DNA of 64,000 bases from contig CANFXC010000001.1 of the NCBI GenBank assembly GCA_947450765.1, positions 1 through 64,000 of the forward strand. The letters are read 5' to 3'. This document shows, in pieces, positions 53,642 to 62,312 of the stretch. This stretch comes from Comamonadaceae bacterium. GTDB lineage: Bacteria > Pseudomonadota > Gammaproteobacteria > Burkholderiales > Burkholderiaceae_C. The translations under genes were made by a program, and so were the position numbers. The notes below the pieces were generated by a model, which saw nothing but the letters and a program-made list of their open reading frames with translations, was not told the DNA's origin and searched no databases. Each line of letters starts with the position of its first letter. The first letter of the stretch is position 1.

Positions 53642-54358
53642 TCAAACCGGTACATCCAGACCCAGATAGGCTTTCTGGATTTCAGGCCGCGTCAGCAACT
53701 CACTGGCCAAGCCTTCTGCCACGATGCGCCCTTCCTCCATCACATAAGCACGGTGCGCCAGCGCCATCGCCATGGCGACGTTTTGCTCGACCAGCAGCAC
53801 CGACGTTCCCTGCGCATTGATCTGGCGAATGGCGCCAAACATGTCCAGCACAATGGCCGGTGCCAAGCCTAGTGAAGGCTCGTCCATCAACAGCAAACCG
53901 GGCCTAGCCATCAAGGCGCGACCAATCGCCACCATCTGTTGCTGGCCGCCAGAGAGCGCACCTGCCGGACTTTGCAGCTTGACCTTGAGAGCCGGAAACA
54001 GCGACAAGACGTACTCGAGCGACTCTTGCCGTTTGGCTTTGGCCGGCGCGATGAAACTACCCAATTCCAAGTTGTCATAAACCGTCATCTGTGTAAACAA
54101 ACGTCGACCTTCGGGAACGATGGCGATACCGGCCTCGCAAAATCGGTGGCTCTCTAACTGCGTGATGTCGCGACCATTGAAACTCAGCGTGCCACCACGC
54201 ACGCGATGCATACCTGCAATCGCGTTGATCAGCGTGGTTTTACCTGCCCCGTTGGGGCCGACCACGCAGACCATCTCGCCCGTTTTCACTTCAAGGCTGA
54301 CGCCCCACAAAGCCGGGGCTGCGCCGTAATTGACCAAAATATTGTTGACTTCAAGCAT
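53642..54358 (-). CDS. ABC transporter ATP-binding protein LivF-type
   Basis: 238 residues from MLEVNNILVNYG at 54358. Complete ABC ATPase: Walker A GPNGAGKTT, signature LSGGQQQMVAIGRALMA, Walker B LLLMDEPSLGLAP and switch VEQN. The LivF pattern EGRRLFTQMTVYDNLELG is present. It overlaps the fused LivM-LivG gene by 8 bp, so it is the second ATPase of a branched-chain-amino-acid-type (HAAT) importer. Confidence 0.94.
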   Translation of the reverse strand: MLEVNNILVNYGAAPALWGVSLEVKTGEMVCVVGPNGAGKTTLINAIAGMHRVRGGTLSFNGRDITQLESHRFCEAGIAIVPEGRRLFTQMTVYDNLELGSFIAPAKAKRQESLEYVLSLFPALKVKLQSPAGALSGGQQQMVAIGRALMARPGLLLMDEPSLGLAPAIVLDMFGAIRQINAQGTSVLLVEQNVAMAMALAHRAYVMEEGRIVAEGLASELLTRPEIQKAYLGLDVPV

Positions 54359-56117
54359 GTGGCGTTCCCAGGTAAGCGCTGACGACTTCAGGATTGCGCA
54401 TGACATCGTGGGCTGATCCAATGGCGATCAACTGGCCATGGTTAAGCACCGCCACGCGGTCGGCCAGCGCCATCACCGCACGCATCACATGCTCGACAAA
54501 AACGATGGTTGCGCCACGGTTACGGATCTTGCGAATCAATTCAATCGCCTCATTGATCTCGCCCGGCGTCAGGCCCGACAGCACCTCGTCGAGCAAGACC
54601 AGACGCGGTCTGGAAGCCAGTGCACGCGTCAACTCCAAAAACTTGCGCTGATGCAAATTCAGGTCATCGGGCAAAGCATTCGCCTTGTCCTTGAGGCCGG
54701 TGAATTCCAACCAGGTCCAGGCCTCATGTGTGGCTTGACGCTGATCCAATGCAGCACCGCCAAACATGGCGACCAGCGCCACGTTTTGCAACACGCTCAT
54801 GTGCGCAAAGGGCCGAGGGATTTGGTAGGTGCGCGCGATGCCAGCTTGCGCGATACGGTGTGCAGGCAAGCCCGCGAGTTGCTGACCTGCAAAGAAAATA
54901 CGACCGCCGCTGGTCGGGTAATGACCACTCACCACATTGATGAAGGTCGACTTGCCAGAGCCGTTGGGGCCGAGCAGTCCGAGAATTTCCCCTTCGTGAA
55001 CCTGCAAACTGACCCTGTCGAGCGCCTGCACACCTTTGAACGCTTTAGACAGATCGCGCACGTCCAGCAAGATCTTGGGGGCGGCAGCCGGTTCGCTGAC
55101 TTTGGGGGTCGCTTGAGCTGAAACATCCGTTGGCAGCTCGGGCAAAGTATCCCTTGGAGGGGTGACCTCGGCCAGACCTTGCTTTGCCGCACGGCGCTTG
55201 AAAAAGTAACCCAAGATACCGTTCGGCATGAAGAGAATCACCACGATCAAAATCACACCCACGGCGGCCTTGCCTGCCAACGGATGGTTGCCGGCGGTGA
55301 AGAAATACAGCAGGCAAGTGATGACCGTCGCACCGACCGCCGGACCGGCCCAATGCCGCGTACCACCCAACACACTCATCAGCACCACGGTCAGTGGCAC
55401 GACGATGGTGAAGGTCTCGCCAGCCGTCACATAAGACACAAAAAGCGCGTGAATGCCGCCGGCCAATCCCGCCAGCGCAGACGACAAACCAAAAGCCAAT
55501 AGCTTGTAGCGAAAGGTCGGTACGCCCATGACTTCGGCCGCATCTTCGTCGTCATGAATGGCAAACAGACCGACACCCAGTTTGGACGACTGCACCTTGT
55601 AAGCGATCAACAGCGTCAACACCGCAGCGACCAGCGCCATCAAATAAATGGACGCCGAAGCCGTTGGACCGATGGCCGGCACCGGCGTCGCATTCAGGGA
55701 AATGCCGGGTCCGCCATCGATGCGGGTATTCAACACAATCGTGCCTACCACAAAAGTGATAGCCAGCGTCAGCAGCGCAAACAACTCACCCCGCACTGCT
55801 TTCACCCGGAACACCACGGCCCCCAAAGCCAGTCCGAGCAGCGCAGCCAACAGGGCCGCAGCAGGCAAGGTCCACAAAAATGGCCAGTTCAGATTGGCCG
55901 CCAGACCGGCAGAGGTGTACATGCCCACGCCAAAAAAGGCACCATGACCAAATGAAAAATAACCCGAGTAGCCCGACAGAATGTTCCAAGACAAAGCCAG
56001 GATCATCCAGTGACAGATCAGGTAAAGAAAGGATTCATAGAAAGCGGGCAAACCGAGCCAAGGCACGCTCGCAAGCGTCGCTCCGGCAGCCAAAATGCCG
56101 ATGACTGTTTTATTCAT
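54351..56117 (-). CDS. Fused LivM-type permease and LivG-type ATPase
   Basis: 588 residues. Residues about 1-310 are a LivM permease (SWNILSGYSGYFSFGHGAFFGVGMY, VMSVLGGTRHWAGPAVGA). A Pro/Ala linker (about 320-350) leads to a LivG ATPase with FKGVQALDRVSLQVHEGEILGLLGPNGSGKSTF. Its signature region LNLHQRKFLELTRALASRPRLVLLDEVLSGLTPGE is the usual LivG form. Such fusions are common in betaproteobacteria, so it is not an assembly error. It lies 3 bp after livH. Confidence 0.94.
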   Translation of the reverse strand: MNKTVIGILAAGATLASVPWLGLPAFYESFLYLICHWMILALSWNILSGYSGYFSFGHGAFFGVGMYTSAGLAANLNWPFLWTLPAAALLAALLGLALGAVVFRVKAVRGELFALLTLAITFVVGTIVLNTRIDGGPGISLNATPVPAIGPTASASIYLMALVAAVLTLLIAYKVQSSKLGVGLFAIHDDEDAAEVMGVPTFRYKLLAFGLSSALAGLAGGIHALFVSYVTAGETFTIVVPLTVVLMSVLGGTRHWAGPAVGATVITCLLYFFTAGNHPLAGKAAVGVILIVVILFMPNGILGYFFKRRAAKQGLAEVTPPRDTLPELPTDVSAQATPKVSEPAAAPKILLDVRDLSKAFKGVQALDRVSLQVHEGEILGLLGPNGSGKSTFINVVSGHYPTSGGRIFFAGQQLAGLPAHRIAQAGIARTYQIPRPFAHMSVLQNVALVAMFGGAALDQRQATHEAWTWLEFTGLKDKANALPDDLNLHQRKFLELTRALASRPRLVLLDEVLSGLTPGEINEAIELIRKIRNRGATIVFVEHVMRAVMALADRVAVLNHGQLIAIGSAHDVMRNPEVVSAYLGTPHA

Positions 56118-56120
56118 TTT

Positions 56121-56978
56121 TCAGATCTTTCCGGGGCGCAGCAACAGCATCAAGATCAGCAACGAAAAAGACACGATAGGCGCCCACGAAGGCGAAGCCA
56201 CAGCCATGGTGATGGCCTCACTGACACCAATGATGATGCCCGCCACCAAGGGACCGATGGCACTGCCCAGACCACCCAACATCACCGCAGCGAAGATCAC
56301 ACCGATCCATGCAAAAATTTGCGAAGGCGTCAGTGTGAAAGTCAGCGCCAGACAAATGCCAGCGACTGCCGCCAATGCGGCACAAACGCCGGCCAGCATC
56401 AGCGACATGCCCTTTTGGTTGATGCCAAAAGCAGCGGCAATCTGGCCGTCTTCAGCCATCGCCCGCAGCGCCTTGCCGATGTCCGTGTAGCGCATGCCCG
56501 CCCAAATCATGAACGCGATAGAGACAGACAACACCAGCGTGACCAGTTCGGGCACCGGAATATAAAGCGATCCGACGGTGAATTTCATATCGTTGTAATG
56601 CGTTTCAAGCCGCCGGTAATCGGCCGTCCACACCGCCTGAATACCGCTTTCAATCACCACCGCAATACCGAAGGTCACCAGCAGTGAATTAAAAGGCGAT
56701 ATCTGAAATCGGGCCAACATCCACTGCATACCCACACCGATCAGAAAAAACAGTGGCGGCAATATCAGCAGCCCCAACAAGGGATCCACATGCCACACCG
56801 TGGCCATGTGAAAGCTCAAGTAAGCCGCCAGAAACACCAGCCCAAAATGGGACAGGTTGATCTGCCGCAGCAGACCCCAAGTCAGACCCAAGCCGAGCCC
56901 GATCAGACCGTAGAGACCGCCGATGAAAATCCCCGAGAGGATAGATTGCGCCAATAAATTAAAACTCGGGAAACTCAT
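56121..56978 (-). CDS. LivH-type ABC permease
   Basis: 285 residues, eight or so helices. LSGIFIGGLYGLIGLGLGLTWGLLRQINLSHFG at the N terminus and DIGKALRAMAEDGQIAAAFGI (the ATPase-contacting loop) are the LivH hallmarks; VMLGGLGSAIGPLVAGIIIG lies near the C terminus. It is 18 bp after the substrate-binding protein and 3 bp before the fused LivM-LivG gene. Confidence 0.95.
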   Translation of the reverse strand: MSFPSFNLLAQSILSGIFIGGLYGLIGLGLGLTWGLLRQINLSHFGLVFLAAYLSFHMATVWHVDPLLGLLILPPLFFLIGVGMQWMLARFQISPFNSLLVTFGIAVVIESGIQAVWTADYRRLETHYNDMKFTVGSLYIPVPELVTLVLSVSIAFMIWAGMRYTDIGKALRAMAEDGQIAAAFGINQKGMSLMLAGVCAALAAVAGICLALTFTLTPSQIFAWIGVIFAAVMLGGLGSAIGPLVAGIIIGVSEAITMAVASPSWAPIVSFSLLILMLLLRPGKI

Positions 56979-56996
56979 CTGCAGCCCCTTTCCTGA

Positions 56997-58199
56997 TTAC
57001 TTGATTTGGAGCTTGACGCCGGGCGGTGCGAACTGCGGCGGGTAGACCACAGCCCACTTGCCGTTTTGCACCTGCTTGATCTTCATCAGGTCGTCACCGT
57101 AATTGCCGGGGCCGTCAAAACGCAGACGACCATGAATGGTGTCCACGCGGTTCTTGCGCAGCCACGCCGCAATGGCTTTGTCGTCAAGGCTGTTGGCACC
57201 GCGCACACCAGCTTCCAGAATTTGCCACGCTGAGTACGATGCGGCGGCTTGAACCTCAACGCTGGTGTCAGGCAGGTTCAATTTGGCCGCACGCTCGTTG
57301 AAGACCTTGACGAACTGGGCGGCCGTCGGGTTGTTGGTGAACGGCGCGTGTTCTTCAAAAATCGTCACGGCCAGCGCGTTGTTGCCGTCCGCAGCTTTGC
57401 TCATCGGACCTGGCGCCGGGTAGAGGTGAAAGTGCAGCGGCGGGGTGTAATCAATTTTCTTCATGGCATCGAGCAGCATGTTGCCTTCAAGGCCGATGTC
57501 ACCCATCCAGACCAGATCAGGCTTAGCGTCTTTCACGCGTGCAGCAATGGGTCCGAAATCCCGGTTACCAAAGTCCCATTCCAAAAACAGAACTTCGGTC
57601 AGACCGCGTTTTTTAGCCACTTCACGACCGCCCAGCGACATGAAGTGAATTGAAGGGAACTTACTGGTGACGATGGCGATTGTCTTAGGAGGCTTTGGCG
57701 ATGCCGCCAGCGCATCAAACAGCGTGTTGGGCACGGTAGTGCCAGGGTCAGCACCAATCGACCAGGCCGGAAACTGCATGTCGTACTTGGCCAAAGAAGG
57801 AATGCCGAAGGTGTGGTGGACCAGCACCTTGTTGTAGCGTTGAGCCACACCCATGGCCGACAAAATGGCACCCGTGGCGTAAGGTCCCATCAACAAGTCG
57901 ACTTTGTCAGACGTCACCAACTGCTCATACAGCGTACGCGCCAACTCAGGCTTGGACTGATCGTCCTTCACCGTCCATTCGACCTTGCGGCCGAGCAAAC
58001 CACCGCGGGCGTTGAGCTGCTCGATATAAATTTCGCCCACCAGCTTGTGCGTCAAGGCGGTTGATGACAAAGGGCCGGTCAGCGCCAGCGTGCTGCCAAT
58101 CCGTATCGGACCAGGCGCCTGCGCTTGCGCGGCACCCGCCCATGCCAACGCTGCACCCACCGCCGTCACGGCGGACAATTTTCTTCTTGTCATTTTCAT
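56997..58199 (-). CDS. LivK-type periplasmic substrate-binding protein
   Basis: 400 residues. Signal peptide ends AGAAQAQA; the mature start IRIGSTLALTGPLSSTALTHKLVGEIYIEQLNARGGLLGRKVE is typical of the peripla_BP_6 family, which also binds aromatic acids, amides and urea as well as amino acids. GGAGACAAACC precedes the ATG. Next to ring-cleavage and CoA-transferase genes, its ligand may be an aromatic or ring-derived acid rather than a branched-chain amino acid. Confidence 0.93.
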   Translation of the reverse strand: MKMTRRKLSAVTAVGAALAWAGAAQAQAPGPIRIGSTLALTGPLSSTALTHKLVGEIYIEQLNARGGLLGRKVEWTVKDDQSKPELARTLYEQLVTSDKVDLLMGPYATGAILSAMGVAQRYNKVLVHHTFGIPSLAKYDMQFPAWSIGADPGTTVPNTLFDALAASPKPPKTIAIVTSKFPSIHFMSLGGREVAKKRGLTEVLFLEWDFGNRDFGPIAARVKDAKPDLVWMGDIGLEGNMLLDAMKKIDYTPPLHFHLYPAPGPMSKAADGNNALAVTIFEEHAPFTNNPTAAQFVKVFNERAAKLNLPDTSVEVQAAASYSAWQILEAGVRGANSLDDKAIAAWLRKNRVDTIHGRLRFDGPGNYGDDLMKIKQVQNGKWAVVYPPQFAPPGVKLQIK

Positions 58200-58256
58200 G
58201 GTTTGTCTCCTGTTTATTTATAAGTTGGAACGCGGAAAAACGAATTCGAAAAAATC

Positions 58257-59246
58257 TCAGTCGACCTGCGCACCAGAGCGCTTGACCAAGTCGGCCCATT
58301 TGGTGATTTCAGTCCGCCCGAAGCTGACCAGTTCGTCGGACTTCATATTGCGCAATTCAAGGCCTTGAGCACCGAGTTTGGAGGTGACCTCCGGGCTGGC
58401 CATAGCCTGTGCAGCGGCCTCTCTGAGGCGAGCCAACACCGGCGCTGGTGTCGCGGCAGGGGCATACATCATGAACCAAGCCACCAAGTCAAAGTCGGTC
58501 ACGCCTTGCTCCAACAAAGTCGGCACATCAGGGGCGGCAGTACTGCGTTTGGCGCTGGACGCACCGAGCGCACGCAGCTTGCCCGACTTGATGTGCGGCA
58601 GCACGGCCGCCGGGTGATAGAACATGAATTGCACCTGCCCGCCCATCACATCGGTCAAGGCCAGACCGCCTTCTTTGTAGGGGGCATGAACCATGTCACC
58701 GCCAATGCGGGCTTTCAACAGTTCGCCCGCCAGATGCCCTGACGTGCCGTTGCCCGCAGATGCATAGCTCACCTTGCTGCCTGGACGGTTCGCCAGCACG
58801 GCCAAATCTTTCACCGTCTTCAGCTGCGAATTGGCGGCGACCACCAGCAAGGTCGGCGTGTAACCGGCAAACGCCACTGGTGCAAAGTCCTTCAGCGGGT
58901 CGTAGGGCAGCTTCTTGAACAGCGTGGCGTTGATCGCGTGCGTACCAACCGTTCCCATGACGATGGTGTAGCCATCTGCCGGCCCTTTGGCCACCAGGTC
59001 TGAGCCAATGACACCACCAGCACCCGCACGGTTTTCAACCACCACAGGCTGCCCCAGTGGTTTGCTCAAACCTTCTGCGATCACGCGCGAAATGATGTCG
59101 GTGGTCGTACCGGCGCCGAAAGGAACAATCAGCTTGATAGGGCGCAGCGGGTAGTCTTGCGCTTGCGCAAGAAGCACACTAAAACCTAGGCTGACAGCGG
59201 TTAAAAGTCTGGCGGCCAGTGCACGGCCGTTGGCGCTTGAACTCAT
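58257..59246 (-). CDS. Bug-family (TctC) solute receptor
   Basis: 329 residues. A signal region ends in LLAQAQD; the Bug signature is YPLRPIKLIVPFGAGTTTDIISR, then GPADGYTIVMGTVG and PYDPLKDFAPV. Its start overlaps the CaiB gene by 4 bp, so it is translationally coupled to a catabolic enzyme. The Liv ABC genes follow downstream, giving the operon two unrelated binding proteins. Confidence 0.93.
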   Translation of the reverse strand: MSSSANGRALAARLLTAVSLGFSVLLAQAQDYPLRPIKLIVPFGAGTTTDIISRVIAEGLSKPLGQPVVVENRAGAGGVIGSDLVAKGPADGYTIVMGTVGTHAINATLFKKLPYDPLKDFAPVAFAGYTPTLLVVAANSQLKTVKDLAVLANRPGSKVSYASAGNGTSGHLAGELLKARIGGDMVHAPYKEGGLALTDVMGGQVQFMFYHPAAVLPHIKSGKLRALGASSAKRSTAAPDVPTLLEQGVTDFDLVAWFMMYAPAATPAPVLARLREAAAQAMASPEVTSKLGAQGLELRNMKSDELVSFGRTEITKWADLVKRSGAQVD

Positions 59247-60421
59247 GCTTTGCTTTCGTTGGCAGTAGGCGTTTTCTGGTAAGCCGCGCGAGCAGCCCAG
59301 CCGCGCGCAAACTCGGCGTTGTGCTGACCTAGCAGCGGCGGTGCGGTGACGTCGAGTGCACGCTCGCCGTCAAAGGACACCGGCGAGCGCACAGTCTTGA
59401 AGGTGCCGGCCACCGGGTGCGGCGCCTCGACAAACAACTGCAGGTGCTCTGCCTGCGGGTCTTGCGGCACCTCGGCGGTGGTGTAGACCGGTGCATGCGG
59501 CACATCTTCGGCCGCCAGACGGGCGCACCACTCAGCCCGCGTCCGCAGCTTGAAGATGGCGGCCAACACATGCATCAGTGCTTCCTGATTCTCGATACGC
59601 GCTTGCCGCGTGGCAAAGCGCGGGTCTTCGAAAATATCGTGACGCTCCATCACGGTGGCCAGACCTTGCCAGAATTTTGGCGGCGAAGACATGTGCAGCG
59701 CCAACCACAGGTTGTCGCTGCACTGCATCACATACGACTGCGACACGCTGGGCCGGCTGAACGGGCCCATGACTTCATCGGCTGAAAACAAATGCGTGAA
59801 CGCGTCCAGGTTGAAGTGGGTCATGGCCTCCATCATGGACACCTCGACCTTGCGGCCGATGCCGGTGGCATGTCTTTCGTGCAAAGCGCCCAGCACACCG
59901 TAGGCCGCGTAAAACCCGGTCAATGCATCGGCCAGCGCCGGGCCCACCACGCGCGGATTTTCCGGGTTGATCAACAGCCCCAGAAATCCGCTAACAGCTT
60001 GCGCCACGGTGTCATAACTCGGCCGCCCCGCATACGGACCGGTCGGCCCAAAACCGCTGATAGCGCAATAAATCAAACGCGGATTGATCTTTTGCAAGCG
60101 CTCTTGTCCCGCCCCAATCTGCTCGGCCACGCCAGGCCGAAAGTTCTGGATGTAGACATCGGCTTCACGGATCAAATCATCAAAACGCGCCAAGTCTGCC
60201 GCGTCTTTGGTGTTCAGCGTGATGCTGCGTTTGTTGCGGTTGTAGGTCTGAAAGTGCGGGCTGTACAACTCGCCTTTGAAGGCCCGGAACGGGTCGCCCG
60301 TGACCGGCAGTTCAACCTTGACGACATCAGCACCCAAGTCAGCCAGCAGCATAGAGGCCGCGGGCCCCGTGATGAAGGTGCCGTGCTCGACCACCTTGAC
60401 GTTGGCGAGAACATTGGCCAT
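59243..60421 (-). CDS. CaiB/BaiF-family CoA-transferase
   Basis: 392 residues. Class III CoA-transferase: VVEHGTFITGPAASMLLADLGADVVKVE at the N terminus, RNKRSITLNTK, the catalytic aspartate in ALADALTGFYAAYG (Asp165) and PTGPYAGRPSYDTVAQA. It moves CoA between acids without forming a free intermediate. It sits 6 bp after the citrate-synthase-like lyase gene, so it may activate that enzyme's substrate as a CoA ester. Confidence 0.93.
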   Translation of the reverse strand: MANVLANVKVVEHGTFITGPAASMLLADLGADVVKVELPVTGDPFRAFKGELYSPHFQTYNRNKRSITLNTKDAADLARFDDLIREADVYIQNFRPGVAEQIGAGQERLQKINPRLIYCAISGFGPTGPYAGRPSYDTVAQAVSGFLGLLINPENPRVVGPALADALTGFYAAYGVLGALHERHATGIGRKVEVSMMEAMTHFNLDAFTHLFSADEVMGPFSRPSVSQSYVMQCSDNLWLALHMSSPPKFWQGLATVMERHDIFEDPRFATRQARIENQEALMHVLAAIFKLRTRAEWCARLAAEDVPHAPVYTTAEVPQDPQAEHLQLFVEAPHPVAGTFKTVRSPVSFDGERALDVTAPPLLGQHNAEFARGWAARAAYQKTPTANESKA

Positions 60422-60427
60422 AACTCG

Positions 60428-61225
60428 TCAGCCCGCTGTCGGCATGTCGCCGGTGTACTGCAGGCCTTGCGTGGCTTGGTACGACAACGCAAAGCCAATC
60501 GGGTCTTCCAACTCTTCATTCAGGTGTGCGATCAGACTGGCCGTGCGCGCCAGCATTGGCACGCCTTTGAGTGCATTGACCGGAAAACCCACGCCCAGCA
60601 GTACAGCCGGAATCGCACCGGAAACATTCAGCTTGAGTTCTTTTCCAACGACCTCGGGAATGACGGCCTCCACTATTTTTGCAATTTCAACATAGCGCTG
60701 GCCCGCACCGGCCTCGGCTGAAACTTCAAACAACCGGCCGACGCGCGGATCGCGTTGCTTGTGTTCGGGATGACCGTAACCTGCAATTGGCAATTTACGG
60801 GAGCGCAAATCAGCCACCACCGCACGTGCCGCTGCATGCAAATCACCAGCGTGCTTTTCAGCTTCTTTTTCTACCGCCAAATACAAGCGTCCAGCCGTTT
60901 CCGAAGCGCCCAAGATCACCGAACCGGAACCCAGCAGACCCGCAGCCACAGCGCCCTGCATCGCATCAGGTGCAGCCGCTAGCGTCATACGGGCCGCTTG
61001 CACGCTGGGCACCAAACCGTGCTCGGCAATCGCCACCAAGGTGGCATTCAGCACCGCACTGGTGGCAGCGTCAGCGCGGCGACCCGTGACCAACAAGAAG
61101 AAGTAATCACCAAAATTAATGTGCCCGATCAGGTCCCGGGACAAGTCCGCGCCGCGCACCACGATGGTGTCGGCGTTCGAGGTGCAAATAGCGGAGCGGG
61201 GCTGTGTGGCCTTGCCAATTTTCAA
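60428..61225 (-). CDS. Citrate-synthase-fold lyase (citryl-CoA lyase-like)
   Basis: 265 residues. The start is a TTG at 61225 with AGGAG 7 bp upstream; a longer frame has no ribosome site. The product keeps the citrate synthase core: His69 in AEHGLVPS, His152 and Asp159 in GYGHPEHKQRDPR, and the C-terminal PVNALKGVPMLARTASLIAHLNEE. It is much shorter than citrate synthase (about 430), as are citryl-CoA lyases of this fold, so retro-aldol cleavage of a CoA ester is more likely than citrate formation. Confidence 0.85.
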   Translation of the reverse strand: MKIGKATQPRSAICTSNADTIVVRGADLSRDLIGHINFGDYFFLLVTGRRADAATSAVLNATLVAIAEHGLVPSVQAARMTLAAAPDAMQGAVAAGLLGSGSVILGASETAGRLYLAVEKEAEKHAGDLHAAARAVVADLRSRKLPIAGYGHPEHKQRDPRVGRLFEVSAEAGAGQRYVEIAKIVEAVIPEVVGKELKLNVSGAIPAVLLGVGFPVNALKGVPMLARTASLIAHLNEELEDPIGFALSYQATQGLQYTGDMPTAG

Positions 61226-61256
61226 AATGAAACTCCTGAGATGGAATGGAAAATGC

Positions 61257-62153
61257 TCAAGCCGAGGGCACGAGCTTGAAGTCGTAATACGCCGTATGAA
61301 AAGGCGTGCCCATGACGCGACCATCCGGCGCCGTGCCAGCCGGATGCGCTTGAAAGTCAACGATCAGGCTGTTGCGCACGCCGAAGACCGCATCAGAATC
61401 TAGGAACGGGCTGTCAGACACAAACAGGTGCGTGATCAGACGTTCATAGCCGGGAGCGCTGAGCATGGTGTGCATGTGGCCGGGCCGGTTCGGGTGACGA
61501 CCCATACGGCGCAACATGCCGCCGACCGGACCGTCGTCCGGCACCGGGTAGTAAGCTGGCTTGATTGACCAAAAGCGGTAGTTGCCGTCCGCATCGGTGT
61601 GAAAGCGCGCGCGCAGGGCCATCGGCGCATCAGGCCCTTTTTGCAAATCGTAAAAGCCATCACCGTCACCTGACCAGACGTCAAGCGTGCAATTGGCGAT
61701 CGGCTGGCCAGCAGTGTCGGTGACACGGCCGTGGTAATAAGCCGGTGTGCCCGAGCTAACGCCGGTGATGTCAGAACCCAAAGCCAGTTCGGGTGCACCT
61801 TCCCAGAAAAACGGGCCGAGCACTGTGGCTTCAGTGGCCTTCAGCGCGGTCGGCTTGGCCTTTAGCGCGGCAGCCGCACCCTTGGCTTGCTCGATGCCGA
61901 CCACCGCCATGGAGACACCCAGCGTATCTGACAGCAAGATGAATTCTTGGCGTTTCTCGTCGCACATCTGACCAGCGGCCGTCAAAAATTCAATCGTCCC
62001 CATCCATTCGTCAGGCGTCAGCTGGACCTCCTGCACGAAAGAGTGGACGTGTTTGACAAGCGATGTCATGACCTGCTTGAAGCGCGGGTCCTTGCACTCC
62101 GTCATGCGCTCAATCACCGCTTGCGCCAAGTCTTTAACTTCAAGTTCAGCCAT
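61257..62153 (-). CDS. Intradiol ring-cleavage dioxygenase (hydroxyquinol 1,2-dioxygenase-like)
   Basis: 298 residues. The Fe(III) ligands are recognisable: Tyr168 (GFYDLQ), Tyr202 (AYYPVPDDGPVG), and His226 and His228 (NRPGHMHTM), with the N-terminal dimerisation helix bundle of catechol-type enzymes. The length and the PVG segment fit the hydroxyquinol/catechol group better than protocatechuate dioxygenase. It would cleave a catecholic ring between the hydroxyls. It is the first gene of the long minus-strand operon and is divergent from a LysR gene. A maleylacetate reductase, expected for hydroxyquinol, is not seen. Confidence 0.88.
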   Translation of the reverse strand: MAELEVKDLAQAVIERMTECKDPRFKQVMTSLVKHVHSFVQEVQLTPDEWMGTIEFLTAAGQMCDEKRQEFILLSDTLGVSMAVVGIEQAKGAAAALKAKPTALKATEATVLGPFFWEGAPELALGSDITGVSSGTPAYYHGRVTDTAGQPIANCTLDVWSGDGDGFYDLQKGPDAPMALRARFHTDADGNYRFWSIKPAYYPVPDDGPVGGMLRRMGRHPNRPGHMHTMLSAPGYERLITHLFVSDSPFLDSDAVFGVRNSLIVDFQAHPAGTAPDGRVMGTPFHTAYYDFKLVPSA

Positions 62154-62260
62154 GCCTTGTCTCCGTTTATTAATCGCCTCTTTTTGTTAGGCGTATCTAC
62201 TGCATCAGCCCTGCAGTTTAGGCAGTCATACTCACGACTGGAAGTGATTAATTTTCACCG

Positions 62261-62285
62261 TTATGATCGATGCCATCGATGATAA
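62261..62285. promoter_or_regulatory. 25-bp near-perfect palindrome between lysR and the dioxygenase gene
   Basis: TTATGATCGATG-C-CATCGATGATAA matches its reverse complement at 11 of 12 arm positions (mismatch at 62265/62281). It lies 28 bp before the lysR start and 108 bp from the dioxygenase start, where a LysR protein would bind to regulate both. Confidence 0.7.
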
Positions 62286-62312
62286 ATTCGACAAATGACC
62301 GAGGGTTTTCCC

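Noticed and set aside
55554-56687. Long plus-strand frames opposite livMG and livH (133 and 225 codons)
   Set aside because: Gln/His/Arg-rich composition typical of the antisense of membrane-protein genes, with no conserved motif.
60428-61360. 310-residue version of the citryl-CoA-lyase-like protein
   Set aside because: The extra N terminus is Arg-rich, overlaps the dioxygenase end and lacks a ribosome site, while a TTG with AGGAG 7 bp upstream fits the family start.
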